This document shows, piece after piece, positions 8,802 through 16,505 of a DNA stretch of 19,146 nucleotides. The translations under genes and the position numbers were made by a program. A model generated the notes under the pieces. That model had not been told where the DNA came from, did no database searches, and was given only the letters and a program-made list of their open reading frames with translations. The number at the start of each line of letters is the position of its first letter. Position 1 is the first letter of the stretch. Origin of the DNA: an uncultured Clostridia bacterium (GTDB lineage: Bacteria; Bacillota; Clostridia; TANB77; CAG-508); contig CATLGL010000010.1 in assembly GCA_949935895.1 (NCBI GenBank), forward strand, positions 1-19,146. Direction: 5' to 3'.

Positions 8802-9800
8802 ATGTTTCGTCCAAATGCTATTTATTATGAAGAATCTATTATAAACTATCCACTTGGAAAACAGTTATTAGATAAATACGAAGCAATTCCAAAATTTATT
8901 ATTCAAAATCACAATAATATACCTGAAATGAGAAGTAAAGAAAATTCTGATTTCCCTAAGTTGAAACGCAATTTAATTATTGGTGTTCGCAAAACTCATC
9001 AGTTCGTACCAAACCACAAAGTATCGGATTTTTTAGTTCCTTATACTTCTTCTGGCTGTACAGCCATGTGTCTATATTGCTATTTAGTATGTCATTATAA
9101 CAAGTGTTCTTATTTACGTTTATTTGTAAATCGCGAACAAATGCTAGGGAAAATTATAAAAACAGCAATGCAAAGTTCTCAAGCTTTAACATTTGAAATT
9201 GGCAGTAATAGTGACTTGATTTTAGAAAATTCTATTACAGGCAATCTGGCTTGGACAATTGAACAATTTGCTAATTGTAAAAAAGGATTTTTAACTTTTC
9301 CTACAAAATTTGATATGGTTGACTCTATTTTAACAATAAATGGTAGAGAAAAAGTAATTGTTCGTATGAGTATGAATCCAAGGGAAATTATACAAAAAGT
9401 AGAATTTGGTACCTCCCCTTTACAAAACCGTATTGTTGCTATCAATAAACTAAAATCTGCTGGTTATCCTGTTGGTATTTTAATTGCTCCTATTATTTTA
9501 GTAGAAAATTGGAAGGAATTATATGAGCAATTGTTACTTCAACTTTCTAATGAATTGTCTCCTGAAGTGAAAAAAGATGTGTTTTTTGAATTGATTTTTA
9601 TGACATATAGTTATGTTCATACTAAAATTAATGAAGACGCTTTTCCTAATGCTATTTCTCTTTACCAAAAAGATATTATGGTTGGAAGTGGCAGAGGAAA
9701 ATATCGTTATCGTTCTAATATAAAGGAGGAGGCTTCTACTTTTATGACATCACTTGTAAAAAAATATTTTCCAAAAAATAAAATTTTATATATTGTTTAG
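8802..9800 (+). CDS. Spore photoproduct lyase-like radical SAM protein
   Basis: This 332-residue protein resembles SplB, which repairs the UV thymine dimer of spore DNA using S-adenosylmethionine and an iron-sulfur cluster. The cluster motif is C86-x3-C90-x2-C93 (CTAMCLYC), and the two tyrosines flanking the third cysteine (Y92, Y94) are kept. YLRLFVNREQMLGKI and FEIGSNSDLILENSITGNL follow, as in SplB. In B. subtilis SplB the last region carries cysteine 141, the hydrogen donor. Here the aligned residue appears to be serine 135. The protein may therefore be a paralogue with altered chemistry. RBS AAAGGAG precedes ATG 8802. One sense CGG (9025) is out of phase. Confidence 0.8.
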   Translation: MFRPNAIYYEESIINYPLGKQLLDKYEAIPKFIIQNHNNIPEMRSKENSDFPKLKRNLIIGVRKTHQFVPNHKVSDFLVPYTSSGCTAMCLYCYLVCHYNKCSYLRLFVNREQMLGKIIKTAMQSSQALTFEIGSNSDLILENSITGNLAWTIEQFANCKKGFLTFPTKFDMVDSILTINGREKVIVRMSMNPREIIQKVEFGTSPLQNRIVAINKLKSAGYPVGILIAPIILVENWKELYEQLLLQLSNELSPEVKKDVFFELIFMTYSYVHTKINEDAFPNAISLYQKDIMVGSGRGKYRYRSNIKEEASTFMTSLVKKYFPKNKILYIV

Positions 9801-9840
9801 TTAGATATATGTACTTTTTTGATTTTTTTACACTGATTTA

Positions 9841-9869
9841 TTGACACTTACATGTTTTTATGCTATTAT
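9841..9869 (+). promoter_or_regulatory. Promoter of the tRNA-Arg gene
   Basis: A consensus TTGACA at 9841-9846 and TATTAT at 9864-9869 are separated by 17 bases. The -10 box lies 21 bases before the first tRNA base. Confidence 0.75.
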
Positions 9870-9890
9870 AATAAATGCACTATAAGATAT

Positions 9891-9967
<77 letters not shown>

Positions 9968-9973
9968 GAAAAC

Positions 9974-10015
9974 AAAGAACTAGAAATGCTTATATTTCAA
10001 GCTTTCTAGTTCTTT
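9974..10015. terminator. Strong bidirectional terminator between tRNA-Arg and the integrase
   Basis: AAAGAACTAGAAA pairs perfectly with TTTCTAGTTCTTT, extended by GCTT/AAGC across one bulged base, with a seven-base loop. It can end both the tRNA transcript and the leftward integrase transcript. Confidence 0.8.
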
Positions 10016-10029
10016 TATATTCTTAAAAT

Positions 10030-10050
10030 AATGCAGTAGTAATGCAGTAG
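10030..10050. repeat. 11-base tandem repeat next to the integrase gene end
   Basis: AATGCAGTAG occurs twice at an 11-base period, about one helical turn, between the tRNA terminator and the integrase stop. Such repeats beside a tRNA can be arm-type integrase sites, but this is only inferred from position. Confidence 0.5.
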
Positions 10051-10058
10051 ATTTATTT

Positions 10059-11252
10059 TTATGATATTTTTGCAACTTGTTGCTTTACAAAATCTAATGA
10101 AGTTTCAATATAGACACCTTCTGTAATATCAGAGCCTTCAACATGACCTGCTAAATATTGTATAGCAGATAAATCTATTCCTATTTCTTTCCAATGAGTT
10201 AATGCTGTATGCCTTAATCTGTGAGTAGATAGTTCTAATGCACAAATATTATATTTTGCATTTAATCTTTTTAACCATGAATTGACTTCGCTAGGTGTTA
10301 CAAATGTATTCTTTTCATAGTCCCAGAATAACAAGTTGTAAATGTTTCTAATTTTTTTGTCGCATTGTTCTTCTATTATATTTACTAATTCATTAAATAA
10401 ATTATTGTCTAATGGTAAATACCTTTGTCCTTCGTCTATTTGTGTTTTCTTATTATAAGTCTTTGTATGTTCTCCTAATATAACGTGATAGTGTTCGTCC
10501 TGTGTTAGAGTGTTATGTACGTCAAACTGTTGTGTATCTTTGTTGTAGTCGTCTTTGGAACGTGCTAATACTTCTCCAATTCTCATACCTGATATACCTT
10601 GCATTTTTACTATATTTCTGTAAGGGTGGTTTCTTTCCTCATTGTCTAAAATGCTATTAAGTTTTTCAAATTCCTTATGTGTTAAAGGTTTTACTTTTTG
10701 TGTTTTCTTTACAGATATTGGCTTCTTTAAATTTTCATCTAGCATCAAGTTATATATAAGTATTTTTCTTGAAGGAGAACAAGCAATACTAAATGCTTTA
10801 CCTAATAATCTCCATATTTTGTCTATAACACTATTCGCATATTGCTTAATTTCGCCTTTTGCATCTTCTAAATGCTTTATAGTTACTTGTTGAATAGGAA
10901 GATTACAGAAGTTAGCGCAAGTCTTTTTTATTTGTTCTAGTGTTTCTAAATCTCTTTTGTAACTTCTACCACTTGTAATACCGTCTATATGTTTGCTTTC
11001 AATATGTTGTTTTGCAATAGACACGACTGTTTCGGTACTTTTACAAATGTAAGTCCCTGTATTTAATTCCTCTTTAACTTTCGTAACTCTAGCCTTAAAG
11101 TCTTTTACTGTTTCTTTTTTTCTTTGTTTCATAGTCTGTCTATTGCCTTGTGTATCATAATATTGGAATACCCAACATTTTAAAGTTTCACTATGATAAA
11201 GTGAGCCTTCTCCATTGCCCACAGATTTAGTATTTTTATTTTTTCTTGCCAT
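10059..11252 (-). CDS. Tyrosine-recombinase integrase
   Basis: This protein of 397 residues, from the preferred start, is a site-specific integrase. Its N-terminal AP2-like arm-binding region (GEGSLYHSETLKCWVFQYYD) is followed by a SAM-like core-binding domain. The catalytic domain then carries the arginine in GISGMRIGE, the H-x-x-R box in THRLRHTALTHW, the histidine in LAGHVEGSD, and the nucleophilic tyrosine in EGVYIETS. ATG 11252 is chosen over 11270 because GAGGAG overlaps the upstream codons and sits 11 bases before 11252. It lies beside tRNA-Arg with its 3' end toward it, the usual arrangement for tRNA-integrating elements. A perfect 12-base inverted repeat surrounds its promoter region. 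Confidence 0.93.
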   Translation of the reverse strand: MARKNKNTKSVGNGEGSLYHSETLKCWVFQYYDTQGNRQTMKQRKKETVKDFKARVTKVKEELNTGTYICKSTETVVSIAKQHIESKHIDGITSGRSYKRDLETLEQIKKTCANFCNLPIQQVTIKHLEDAKGEIKQYANSVIDKIWRLLGKAFSIACSPSRKILIYNLMLDENLKKPISVKKTQKVKPLTHKEFEKLNSILDNEERNHPYRNIVKMQGISGMRIGEVLARSKDDYNKDTQQFDVHNTLTQDEHYHVILGEHTKTYNKKTQIDEGQRYLPLDNNLFNELVNIIEEQCDKKIRNIYNLLFWDYEKNTFVTPSEVNSWLKRLNAKYNICALELSTHRLRHTALTHWKEIGIDLSAIQYLAGHVEGSDITEGVYIETSLDFVKQQVAKIS

Positions 11253-11277
11253 AATAAAATCACTCCTCATTATTTAC

Positions 11278-11324
11278 AAAAAGTGATTTTTATACTATAA
11301 TAAATATAAAGGAAATCACTTTTT
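11278..11324. promoter_or_regulatory. 12-bp inverted repeat over the integrase promoter region
   Basis: AAAAAGTGATTT (11278-11289) is repeated exactly in inverted form at 11313-11324 with a 23-base AT-rich spacer. It lies 26 bases upstream of the integrase start and may be an operator or an integrase/excisionase site. Confidence 0.45.
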
Positions 11325-11338
11325 TGATTTTCTATAGG

Positions 11339-11386
11339 AGAGAATATTTTTTATCAGTTCCGCAAACTCTTACAAAAATATTCTCT
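11339..11386. repeat. 13-bp stem with a 22-base loop holding a sequence shared with the excisionase end
   Basis: AGAGAATATTTTT (11339-11351) is perfectly repeated in inverted form at 11374-11386, overlapping the stop of the neighbouring gene. The loop carries most of a 26-base sequence that reappears inverted at 12884-12909. No U-run follows, so it is not a standard terminator. Confidence 0.55.
11345..11370 (-). repeat. 26-bp repeat, left copy (inverted relative to the right copy)
   Basis: In the leftward direction this reads AGAGTTTGCGGAACTG followed by ATAAAAAATA, identical over 26 bases to 12884-12909 on the + strand. The two copies flank the Xre repressor, the 119-residue gene and the divergent promoters, about 1.5 kb. 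Confidence 0.8.
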
Positions 11387-11744
11387 ACTTTTTTATTTTT
11401 TCGTTGTTTGTATGTTCTTTTAATTTATTCAAAGATTTTTCAATGTCAAACATAAAAGTATTATGCAGTTTAGAAGCGGTAAAGCAAAGTGTTTTCCCAG
11501 AATTTATTTCTAATACTTCAAATACACCTTTATACTCATCCCATAAAAACAAAGAAATATACCCCAAAATACCATATTTTTCTTCATTTTCTAATAAACA
11601 GTTAATAGTTTCAATTCTTTTTGCAAAAGCTCTTTTATTTGTAGTTACTTTATCTCCTTTAGCTTTTAAATCTTCTAATACCTCTATTGATTTTTCAGTT
11701 AGTCCAAGTCTTTTACAAATTTCTTCATTATTAGTTTTTTCCAT
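11385..11744 (-). CDS. Hypothetical protein of the mobile element
   Basis: This 119-residue protein is not recognised. It is charged, with a helical N-terminal part (EEICKRLGLTEKSIEVLEDLKAKG) that looks like a degenerate helix-turn-helix, then strands around YGILGYISLFLWDEYKGVFEVLEI and a helical end. A GGAG lies about ten bases before ATG 11744. It sits 68 bases after the Xre gene in the same direction and before the integrase, so it probably belongs to the lysogeny-type transcript of the element. No membrane segment is evident. The function is unknown. Confidence 0.7.
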   Translation of the reverse strand: MEKTNNEEICKRLGLTEKSIEVLEDLKAKGDKVTTNKRAFAKRIETINCLLENEEKYGILGYISLFLWDEYKGVFEVLEINSGKTLCFTASKLHNTFMFDIEKSLNKLKEHTNNEKIKK

Positions 11745-11812
11745 AGATTTACTCCGTTTTTTACTAATAATATAACATTTATTTTTTCTTTTCGTTATGT
11801 GTGGTAGCCTTT

Positions 11813-12415
11813 TTAATGTCCTTTTATATTCTGTTCTACTAATTTTTCTACCATAGCTTTTGTAATGTTAGTAATTCTATATATTTCATATTCTCTAGTT
11901 TCTTCTATGTCATCACAAGAACTATTTAAAAGTTTTAATATGAGATTTTGTATATGCGACAAAAATTCTTTAAGCAATGTATCTTCTCTAAGAATACAAT
12001 TCAATAGATAACTAAGGTCTGGGTTATCGCTTTTTAGATTTTTTACAAAATCAATATTTTCATCCAAAAAGCCAGTAACTTCATGAATAGCTTTATATTT
12101 TTCATCTGCACTATCTAATTCAGATAATCCTAGTAAGCGGTCAAAAGAAACATTGTAATATTCTCTTATTTTTACTAATTGTTCAATTTGAGGAAATCGG
12201 TCATATTCATAGTTGTTTAAAGCATTTACATGTATTCCTATTTCTTCACTTGCAGTAGTTGGGGTTATTGTTCTATGTTCTTTGTCTGCTTTTTCTTTTC
12301 TTAATGCTATCATTCTTTTACCAAATAATTTAGCATCACGTTCCATTCTTTCTTTAAATTCTTTTTCTTTTTGTATTTCTTCTTCTGTTTTTTCTTTTTT
12401 TCTCTTTTTTTCCAT
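11813..12415 (-). CDS. Xre-family repressor-like regulator
   Basis: This 200-residue protein begins with about 30 very charged residues (KKRKKEKTEEEIQKEKEF), likely helical. An Xre/Cro-type helix-turn-helix follows at about residues 30-95: LRKEKADKEHRTITPTTASEEIGIHVNALNNYEYDRFP, then LVKIREYYNVSFDRLLGLSE. The C-terminal half is helical and may dimerise. RBS GGAGAATT precedes ATG 12415. It is divergent from the excisionase-like and primase genes across a 200-base operator region, the usual position of a master repressor in an integrated element. The in-phase arginine codons include CGA and CGC but not CGG. Confidence 0.85.
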   Translation of the reverse strand: MEKKRKKEKTEEEIQKEKEFKERMERDAKLFGKRMIALRKEKADKEHRTITPTTASEEIGIHVNALNNYEYDRFPQIEQLVKIREYYNVSFDRLLGLSELDSADEKYKAIHEVTGFLDENIDFVKNLKSDNPDLSYLLNCILREDTLLKEFLSHIQNLILKLLNSSCDDIEETREYEIYRITNITKAMVEKLVEQNIKGH

Positions 12416-12470
12416 AATTCTCCTTTCATAACAAGCATGTAGTTTTTTAGACTTACAAAACTTGTTTTAC

Positions 12471-12573
12471 ACATATATGTAGATTTTAAAATAAAATCAC
12501 ACAATTATCTTGACAAATAATATTATAGGTATTATTATATGGTTGTGTTTGATTTTAACATATTGTAACACAA
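12471..12573. promoter_or_regulatory. Candidate operator region between the repressor and the rightward genes
   Basis: The palindrome ACATATATGT lies at 12471-12480, and TTGTGTT/AACACAA arms lie at 12543-12549 and 12567-12573, on either side of the rightward promoter. These are plausible repressor sites by position and symmetry only. Confidence 0.4.
12510..12538 (+). promoter_or_regulatory. Rightward promoter of the excisionase-like and primase genes
   Basis: A consensus TTGACA (12510-12515) and TATTAT (12533-12538) are separated by 17 bases. The predicted transcript starts about 75 bases before the first gene. Confidence 0.75.
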
Positions 12574-12618
12574 GTATGTGAAAATGTCAACACTATTTTA
12601 AAAAGGAGGTAGATTAAA

Positions 12619-12910
12619 ATGACTGTAAACGTAGACACAGACATTGATTTAAACATAAAAAAAGTAGATGAACTACTTGAGAAAATAAAACTACTAGAGG
12701 ACAAGTCAAAAATGATTACATTTATTACCATAAAAGACTTCTCAAAACTGCGAAATATCAGCCTAAAATCAGCACAAGACATATTCAATTTACCAGATTT
12801 TCCAAGTGAAAATTACGGAAAGCAAAAGGTCGTTGAATTAACTGCTCTTATTAACTGGTATCAGCAGAAAAGAGATAAAAATGAGAGTTTGCGGAACTGA
12901 TAAAAAATAG
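12619..12910 (+). CDS. Small excisionase-like protein with an in-phase CGG near its end
   Basis: The protein has a helical acidic N-terminus (residues 8-35) and then a MerR/excisionase-like winged-helix pattern: ITIKDFSKLRNISLKSAQDIFNLPDFPSENYGKQKVVELTALINWYQQK. Its position as the first rightward gene of an integrated element supports a role in excision or replication control. GGAGG lies nine bases before ATG 12619. Read conventionally it ends at 12900 (93 residues, ESLRN). If CGGA at 12892 is glycine, it ends at 12910 (96 residues, ESLGTDKK). Homology cannot decide between them because the end is not conserved. The final codons lie inside the 26-base repeat. Confidence 0.65.
12884..12909 (+). 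repeat. 26-bp repeat, right copy
   Basis: AGAGTTTGCGGAACTG followed by ATAAAAAATA is identical to the reverse complement of 11345-11370. It covers the end of the excisionase-like gene. Because the copies are inverted and the flanking transcripts diverge, both transcripts carry the same sense sequence. Confidence 0.8.
12892..12895 (+). other. In-frame CGGA near the end of the excisionase-like gene
   Basis: The sense order is AGT TTG CGG AAC TGA. Both readings end within 10 bases, so this site is compatible with the +1 rule but does not test it. Confidence 0.45.
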
Positions 12911-12929
12911 GAAAGGAGCAAATAAAAGC

Positions 12930-14628
12930 ATGAATAATGATACAGTAACATTAGAAGAAGCGATAGAATACGCTAAAAATGACTTTTTAGGAATAAAAGA
13001 GCCTATAATAAAAGCAGGAGAAAAAACTTTACATTTATCAATAGTAAAAAAACAACTTAATGACATTTCTTTAAATAGTAATATTGTAAACCAACTCTAC
13101 TGGATACATTATCAAGTAAAAAAAGTTAAAGGGGAAGAAAAGTTAGAACCTAAAATATCATGTCCTAGATTAGCAGATTTCATAAGAAATAATTTAAAAT
13201 ATTTTTTTGTAAGAAACAATGCTAAAAGTGGCATATTAAGATATGTTTACTTGAATGAGTATTATAAATTGGTTAGTGATGAAGAGTTTAAAGGAATAAT
13301 CAATGCTTTTATTCCTTTAGACTTAAAAAAAATAAAAGATATAAAAGAAGTTTTTGAATTATTAGAAATGGACAGTAAATTTGTACCCATAGAAAAATTA
13401 AATACTGACCAGAACATAATAAACTTTGAAAATGGAATACTAGACCTTAATACAGGTCAACTAAAGCCACACTCTCCAGATTATCTATGTACAATTAGAA
13501 TACCATGCAATTATAAGAAAATTGTACCAGCACCTAAAAATCGTTATTTTAGTAGATTTTTAAATGCTTTAACAAACAATGATCCAAAAGTAAAAAGACT
13601 TATACTTCAAGTTATGGGGGTCGTATTAAGTAATGTTTGTGGTTATAAAATGAAACAAGGGGTGTTCATGGTAGGAAATGGAAATACAGGCAAGAGTGTT
13701 ATTAAAACCTTTCTTACTGCTCTTTTAGGTTGTGAGAATTGTAGCAGTTTAGATTTAAAAGATTTGGAGAAGCAATTTACCAAAATTCAGTTACTAGGTA
13801 AAAGACTTGTTGGCTCAAATGATATGTCCTATATGAAAATAACAGAGTTAGAAACATTTAAAAAGCTAACAGGTGGCGACCAGATTTACGGAGAATACAA
13901 AGGCGAGAATGGCATTGATTTTGTATTTAATGGGGTACTTTGGTTTTGTTGCAATGAATTACCAAAGTTTCGGTGGAGATAGAGGAAGTTGGGTTTATAA
14001 CAGAATAATCATTGTAAGATGTGATAATGTTATTCCAGAAAATAAGCAAGATAAACAACTTGTAGAACATTTACTTGAAGAAAAGGAGTATATTGTATCA
14101 CTAGCAATAAAGGGCTTAAAACAGGTAATCAATAATGGGTATAGATATAATATCCCTAAAAGTTGTAGACTTCTAAATACAGATTATCAAATAGAAAATA
14201 ATAGTTTCTTGTCATTTATGCAAGAGTGTGTTATTGATAGACCTAATCCTGACAAAATAGAAGATAGTTGTACTACTAAATTGTTCTATGATGTCTATAA
14301 AGAATGGTGCAAAGACAACAACAATGGGTATAAAGAAACCAAACAACAAGTCAAGAAAATTTTAGTTAAAATGGGTAAAGGAGAAACAAAAAAGACTAAT
14401 GGTGGTAATACCTATTATAAAGCAATAACATTAAGTCAAGAAGCTAAAAGAGATTATGAAAGGGTTTATAATCCAGATAACGAAGATGATGTCCCTGATA
14501 GTGATGTTAATTGTATTGATAGTGAAGAAGCTAATGTAGAACTGGGTATTTCTGATATAGTTGAAGATGATTTTAGTATTTCTGATGAACTACAAGAAGA
14601 AATAAATAATTTAATGATTAACTCTTAA
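12930..14628 (+). CDS. D5-type primase/SF3 helicase of the mobile element, read through a CGG +1 site
   Basis: The shifted product is 565 residues. An N-terminal D5_N-like part (FENGILDLNTGQLKPHSPDY at about 166-185) precedes an SF3 helicase domain. Walker A is GNGNTGKS at 249-256, a Walker B-like segment is KRLVGSNDM at about 291-299, and motif C is WFCCNELPKF ending at 347. An acidic C-terminal tail follows. It would unwind and prime the element's DNA for replication. Read conventionally, the frame ends at 13982 right after motif C (RWR). Skipping C at 13971 continues with GGDRGSWVYNRIIIVRC, which supplies the glycine and arginine-finger region expected after motif C. Length is 3n+1, as one extra base requires. 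A GGAAAGG ribosome site precedes ATG 12930. Confidence 0.9.
13971..13974 (+). other. In-frame CGGT recoding site in the primase/helicase gene
   Basis: The sense order is CCA AAG TTT CGG TGG AGA TAG. Read conventionally it stops two codons after the CGG. CGGT read as glycine gives LPKFGGDRGSWVYNRI, as in D5-type helicases. Confidence 0.9.
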
Positions 14629-14671
14629 AAAGTTCCCTTTTTCCCTAAAACCATAAAAGCCTTATAAATTA

Positions 14672-14698
14672 AGGGAATGCTAAAAAATAGTATTCCCT
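14672..14698. terminator. Hairpin downstream of the primase gene
   Basis: AGGGAAT GCTA pairs with TAGT ATTCCCT (11 pairs, one G-T) around a five-A loop, about 45 bases after the primase stop. It could end transcription or be part of the repeat set. Confidence 0.45.
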
Positions 14699-14731
14699 AA
14701 AAAGTTCCCTAAAAATTTGCATGAAGTCTGT

Positions 14732-14760
14732 TATATTTATATACGAAGTATATAAATATA
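14732..14760. repeat. Perfect 13-bp palindrome with 3-base centre
   Basis: TATATTTATATAC and GTATATAAATATA are exact inverted repeats around GAA. This AT-rich structure lies in the intergenic region after the primase and may bind a replication or partition protein. Confidence 0.6.
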
Positions 14761-14996
14761 CTATCAAAATAATTGTTTAAAACTTTTTTATGTTTCAAGT
14801 AAATAACTATGTGATTTTACGTTCAACCTTAAAAACCTCTTATATTCTATCTGTTGCCCTCTAGGCTCGATTTTAAGCTGTTTTATATACTACGGCGAAA
14901 AAAAATTTGTAAAAATAAATATACCCTCTCTAAAGGCTATGTAGGCTCTCTAGTTCAATTTATAAGGGTATTGTTACATAGCATCCTATCATAATA

Positions 14997-15200
14997 TTAA
15001 TCTTTTAAAATTTGTCTTTTATAAGCATTTCTAGTACGTTTTATATATTCCAAAACTGTTGCATCATATTCTACTTCATGCAAATAACTATAAGATTTTA
15101 AAAAGTCCTGTTTATTAAGTTTTAGAAAATCTTTCATTTTCTCCGTATCTTCAATAAAAGTATAGGGTTTACAAGTTATCATTTTATTCGCTTCTTTCAT
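14997..15200 (-). CDS. Small hypothetical protein
   Basis: This frame encodes 67 residues from ATG 15200, or 61 from ATG 15182. The later start lies one base after the DUF3560 stop and is equally plausible by translational coupling. The protein is soluble and charged (FIEDTEKMKDFLKLNKQDFLKSYSYLHEVEYDATVLEYIKRTRNAYKRQ) with no motif I recognise. It is the last gene of the leftward accessory operon before the repeat-rich region. One out-of-phase sense CGG (ACG GAG) is present. The function is unknown. Confidence 0.6.
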   Translation of the reverse strand: MKEANKMITCKPYTFIEDTEKMKDFLKLNKQDFLKSYSYLHEVEYDATVLEYIKRTRNAYKRQILKD

Positions 15201-15873
15201 TTATTTTTTCAACAACATATCTAACCGCATAAATACCATTCCTATTGTATAATCTTTGCCATGCTTGTTCATATCTTGACCATTTAAAGCCATGTTTTTT
15301 TAATAAAGTTCTTGTTTCTTCATCTAGTTTAGTATCAAATAGAAACTGTAATCTGTTTATTTCTCTATTCAATATTGCTTTGCCACCAGTAAAGATAATA
15401 TCTTCAAACTGCAATTCTTCCAATTCTTCAATTTCCTTTATTCTGTCTTTTGCTCTCCTTATATCTGCATTTAGATATTGTAACTCATACCATTCATGAG
15501 GTCTAGCTTTTACTTCAACTTTTGCTTTTTCTAGTTCTTCAATTCTAGCTTGTAGCTTTTCAATAGCTTGTGGGTCATCACTTGAAATACTGTTGTTATT
15601 CTCTATGGCTTCAACCTTATTATCGTAGTATTCAGCTTTATTGTCTGCTTCTATTGATTTATCAAATTGACTGTGCATTTTTTGGTAACCTCGTCTTGTA
15701 GCATTTGCGCTATAATGGTCTGTAAGTATTGGTTGTCCTAGTGGTATTGCATTGCTCATTTTTTGGTATTGCTCATAGTGTTGTTGGCTCTTTTCTCTTG
15801 ACTTTTCTGCTAATTCTTGGTATCTTTCTTTTTTGTATTCCTTTCTTTCTTCATAATCAATTCTACCTGCCAT
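15184..15873 (-). CDS. DUF3560-like protein
   Basis: This 229-residue protein resembles DUF3560 proteins, common on plasmids and integrative elements. Residues 1-45 are charged and helical (YEERKEYKKERYQELAEKSREKSQQHYEQYQKM), followed by PLGQPILTDHYSANATRRGYQKM, a conserved segment of the family. A coiled coil at about 80-160 and a C-terminal segment, LLKKHGFKWSRYEQAWQRLYNRNGIYAVRYVVEKI, complete it. The biochemical role is unknown. An AGGAG precedes ATG 15873 by a few bases. It lies between the unknown 193-residue gene and the small last gene, in a tight leftward operon. Confidence 0.8.
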   Translation of the reverse strand: MAGRIDYEERKEYKKERYQELAEKSREKSQQHYEQYQKMSNAIPLGQPILTDHYSANATRRGYQKMHSQFDKSIEADNKAEYYDNKVEAIENNNSISSDDPQAIEKLQARIEELEKAKVEVKARPHEWYELQYLNADIRRAKDRIKEIEELEELQFEDIIFTGGKAILNREINRLQFLFDTKLDEETRTLLKKHGFKWSRYEQAWQRLYNRNGIYAVRYVVEKINERSE

Positions 15874-15890
15874 ATTTTACATCTCCTTTA

Positions 15891-16472
15891 CTAAATTGAC
15901 ATCATATTGTAGACTTCTTGGGTTTCATATTTTAAATAAATAAGTCCATAGTCTATATGTGAGAACATAGGGGACAAATAACTATCTACTAGAGGTTGAT
16001 TATCTAATTCTTTCCTGTGACAAGTTTCACCTTGTTGTCTAATATGTGTTAAATCTTCTGTTGTACTAGATGATATACTTTCAACTTCTGCTTTAGTCAT
16101 AGTCTTTCCGCTGTACTTTCCACCGAAGAATTGATACATAAATTCTATATTCTCATTGTTTAGGCGGTTATATATCCATTGTGTGATTTTATCTAAAGAC
16201 AAACCATCTTCTAATATTTCATCGTCTTTCTTAATAGTTACTTGAAAACTTGCAATTCCTTCAATGTCTAAAGTTTCAACAAATGTTTTCGTTTCTATAA
16301 ATGTTTGCATTTCACTTAAGTTTTTTGTATTCTTGCTAAATTTCCATATTGTTATTGTTCCAGTATTATTGAGGTTATCTGCTATCTCTACCATAAAACC
16401 TCTTATTTTAGCCTTAATGTTTATATTTTCTTCATCTTCCTTTAATCTTTCAACTGCTGTTTTATTTTTCAT
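15891..16472 (-). CDS. Hypothetical accessory protein of the mobile element
   Basis: I do not recognise this protein of 193 residues from the preferred start. ATG 16472 is chosen because GGAGG sits 11 bases upstream, overlapping an alternative start at 16490. Visible are beta-rich stretches (KIRGFMVEIADNLNNTGTITIWKF and IEGIASFQVTIKKDD), then a helical part, then a tail with QQGETCHRKELDNQPLVDSY. It has no membrane segments and no obvious catalytic motif. It starts 33 bases after the recoded end of the metallo-hydrolase, and its own stop is 17 bases before DUF3560, so all three are likely one operon. Confidence 0.65.
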   Translation of the reverse strand: MKNKTAVERLKEDEENINIKAKIRGFMVEIADNLNNTGTITIWKFSKNTKNLSEMQTFIETKTFVETLDIEGIASFQVTIKKDDEILEDGLSLDKITQWIYNRLNNENIEFMYQFFGGKYSGKTMTKAEVESISSSTTEDLTHIRQQGETCHRKELDNQPLVDSYLSPMFSHIDYGLIYLKYETQEVYNMMSI

Positions 16473-16505
16473 ATTCTTAAATTCCTCCATAATTCATTAT
16501 AAATA

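Larger units (their letters stand above)
14629..14996. other. Gene-free region rich in repeats between convergent genes; candidate replication origin
   Basis: I see no supported gene in this 368-base region. It holds three copies of TTCCCTAAAA (14641, 14693 and 14705), a hairpin at 14672-14698, a 13-bp palindrome at 14732-14760, and ATACCCT/AGGGTAT arms at 14921-14927 and 14965-14971. It directly follows the replication helicase gene, a common place for an element's origin. That role is inferred. Confidence 0.45.

Noticed and set aside
12310..12504. Leftward 64-residue lysine-rich frame over the repressor start
   Set aside because: It overlaps the Xre gene in another frame and its composition reflects the charged, AT-rich DNA. 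There is no independent support.
13873..14628. Second, independent gene for the C-terminal half of the primase
   Set aside because: Its apparent start lies inside the helicase domain in another frame and has no ribosome site. The real continuation joins at 13972.
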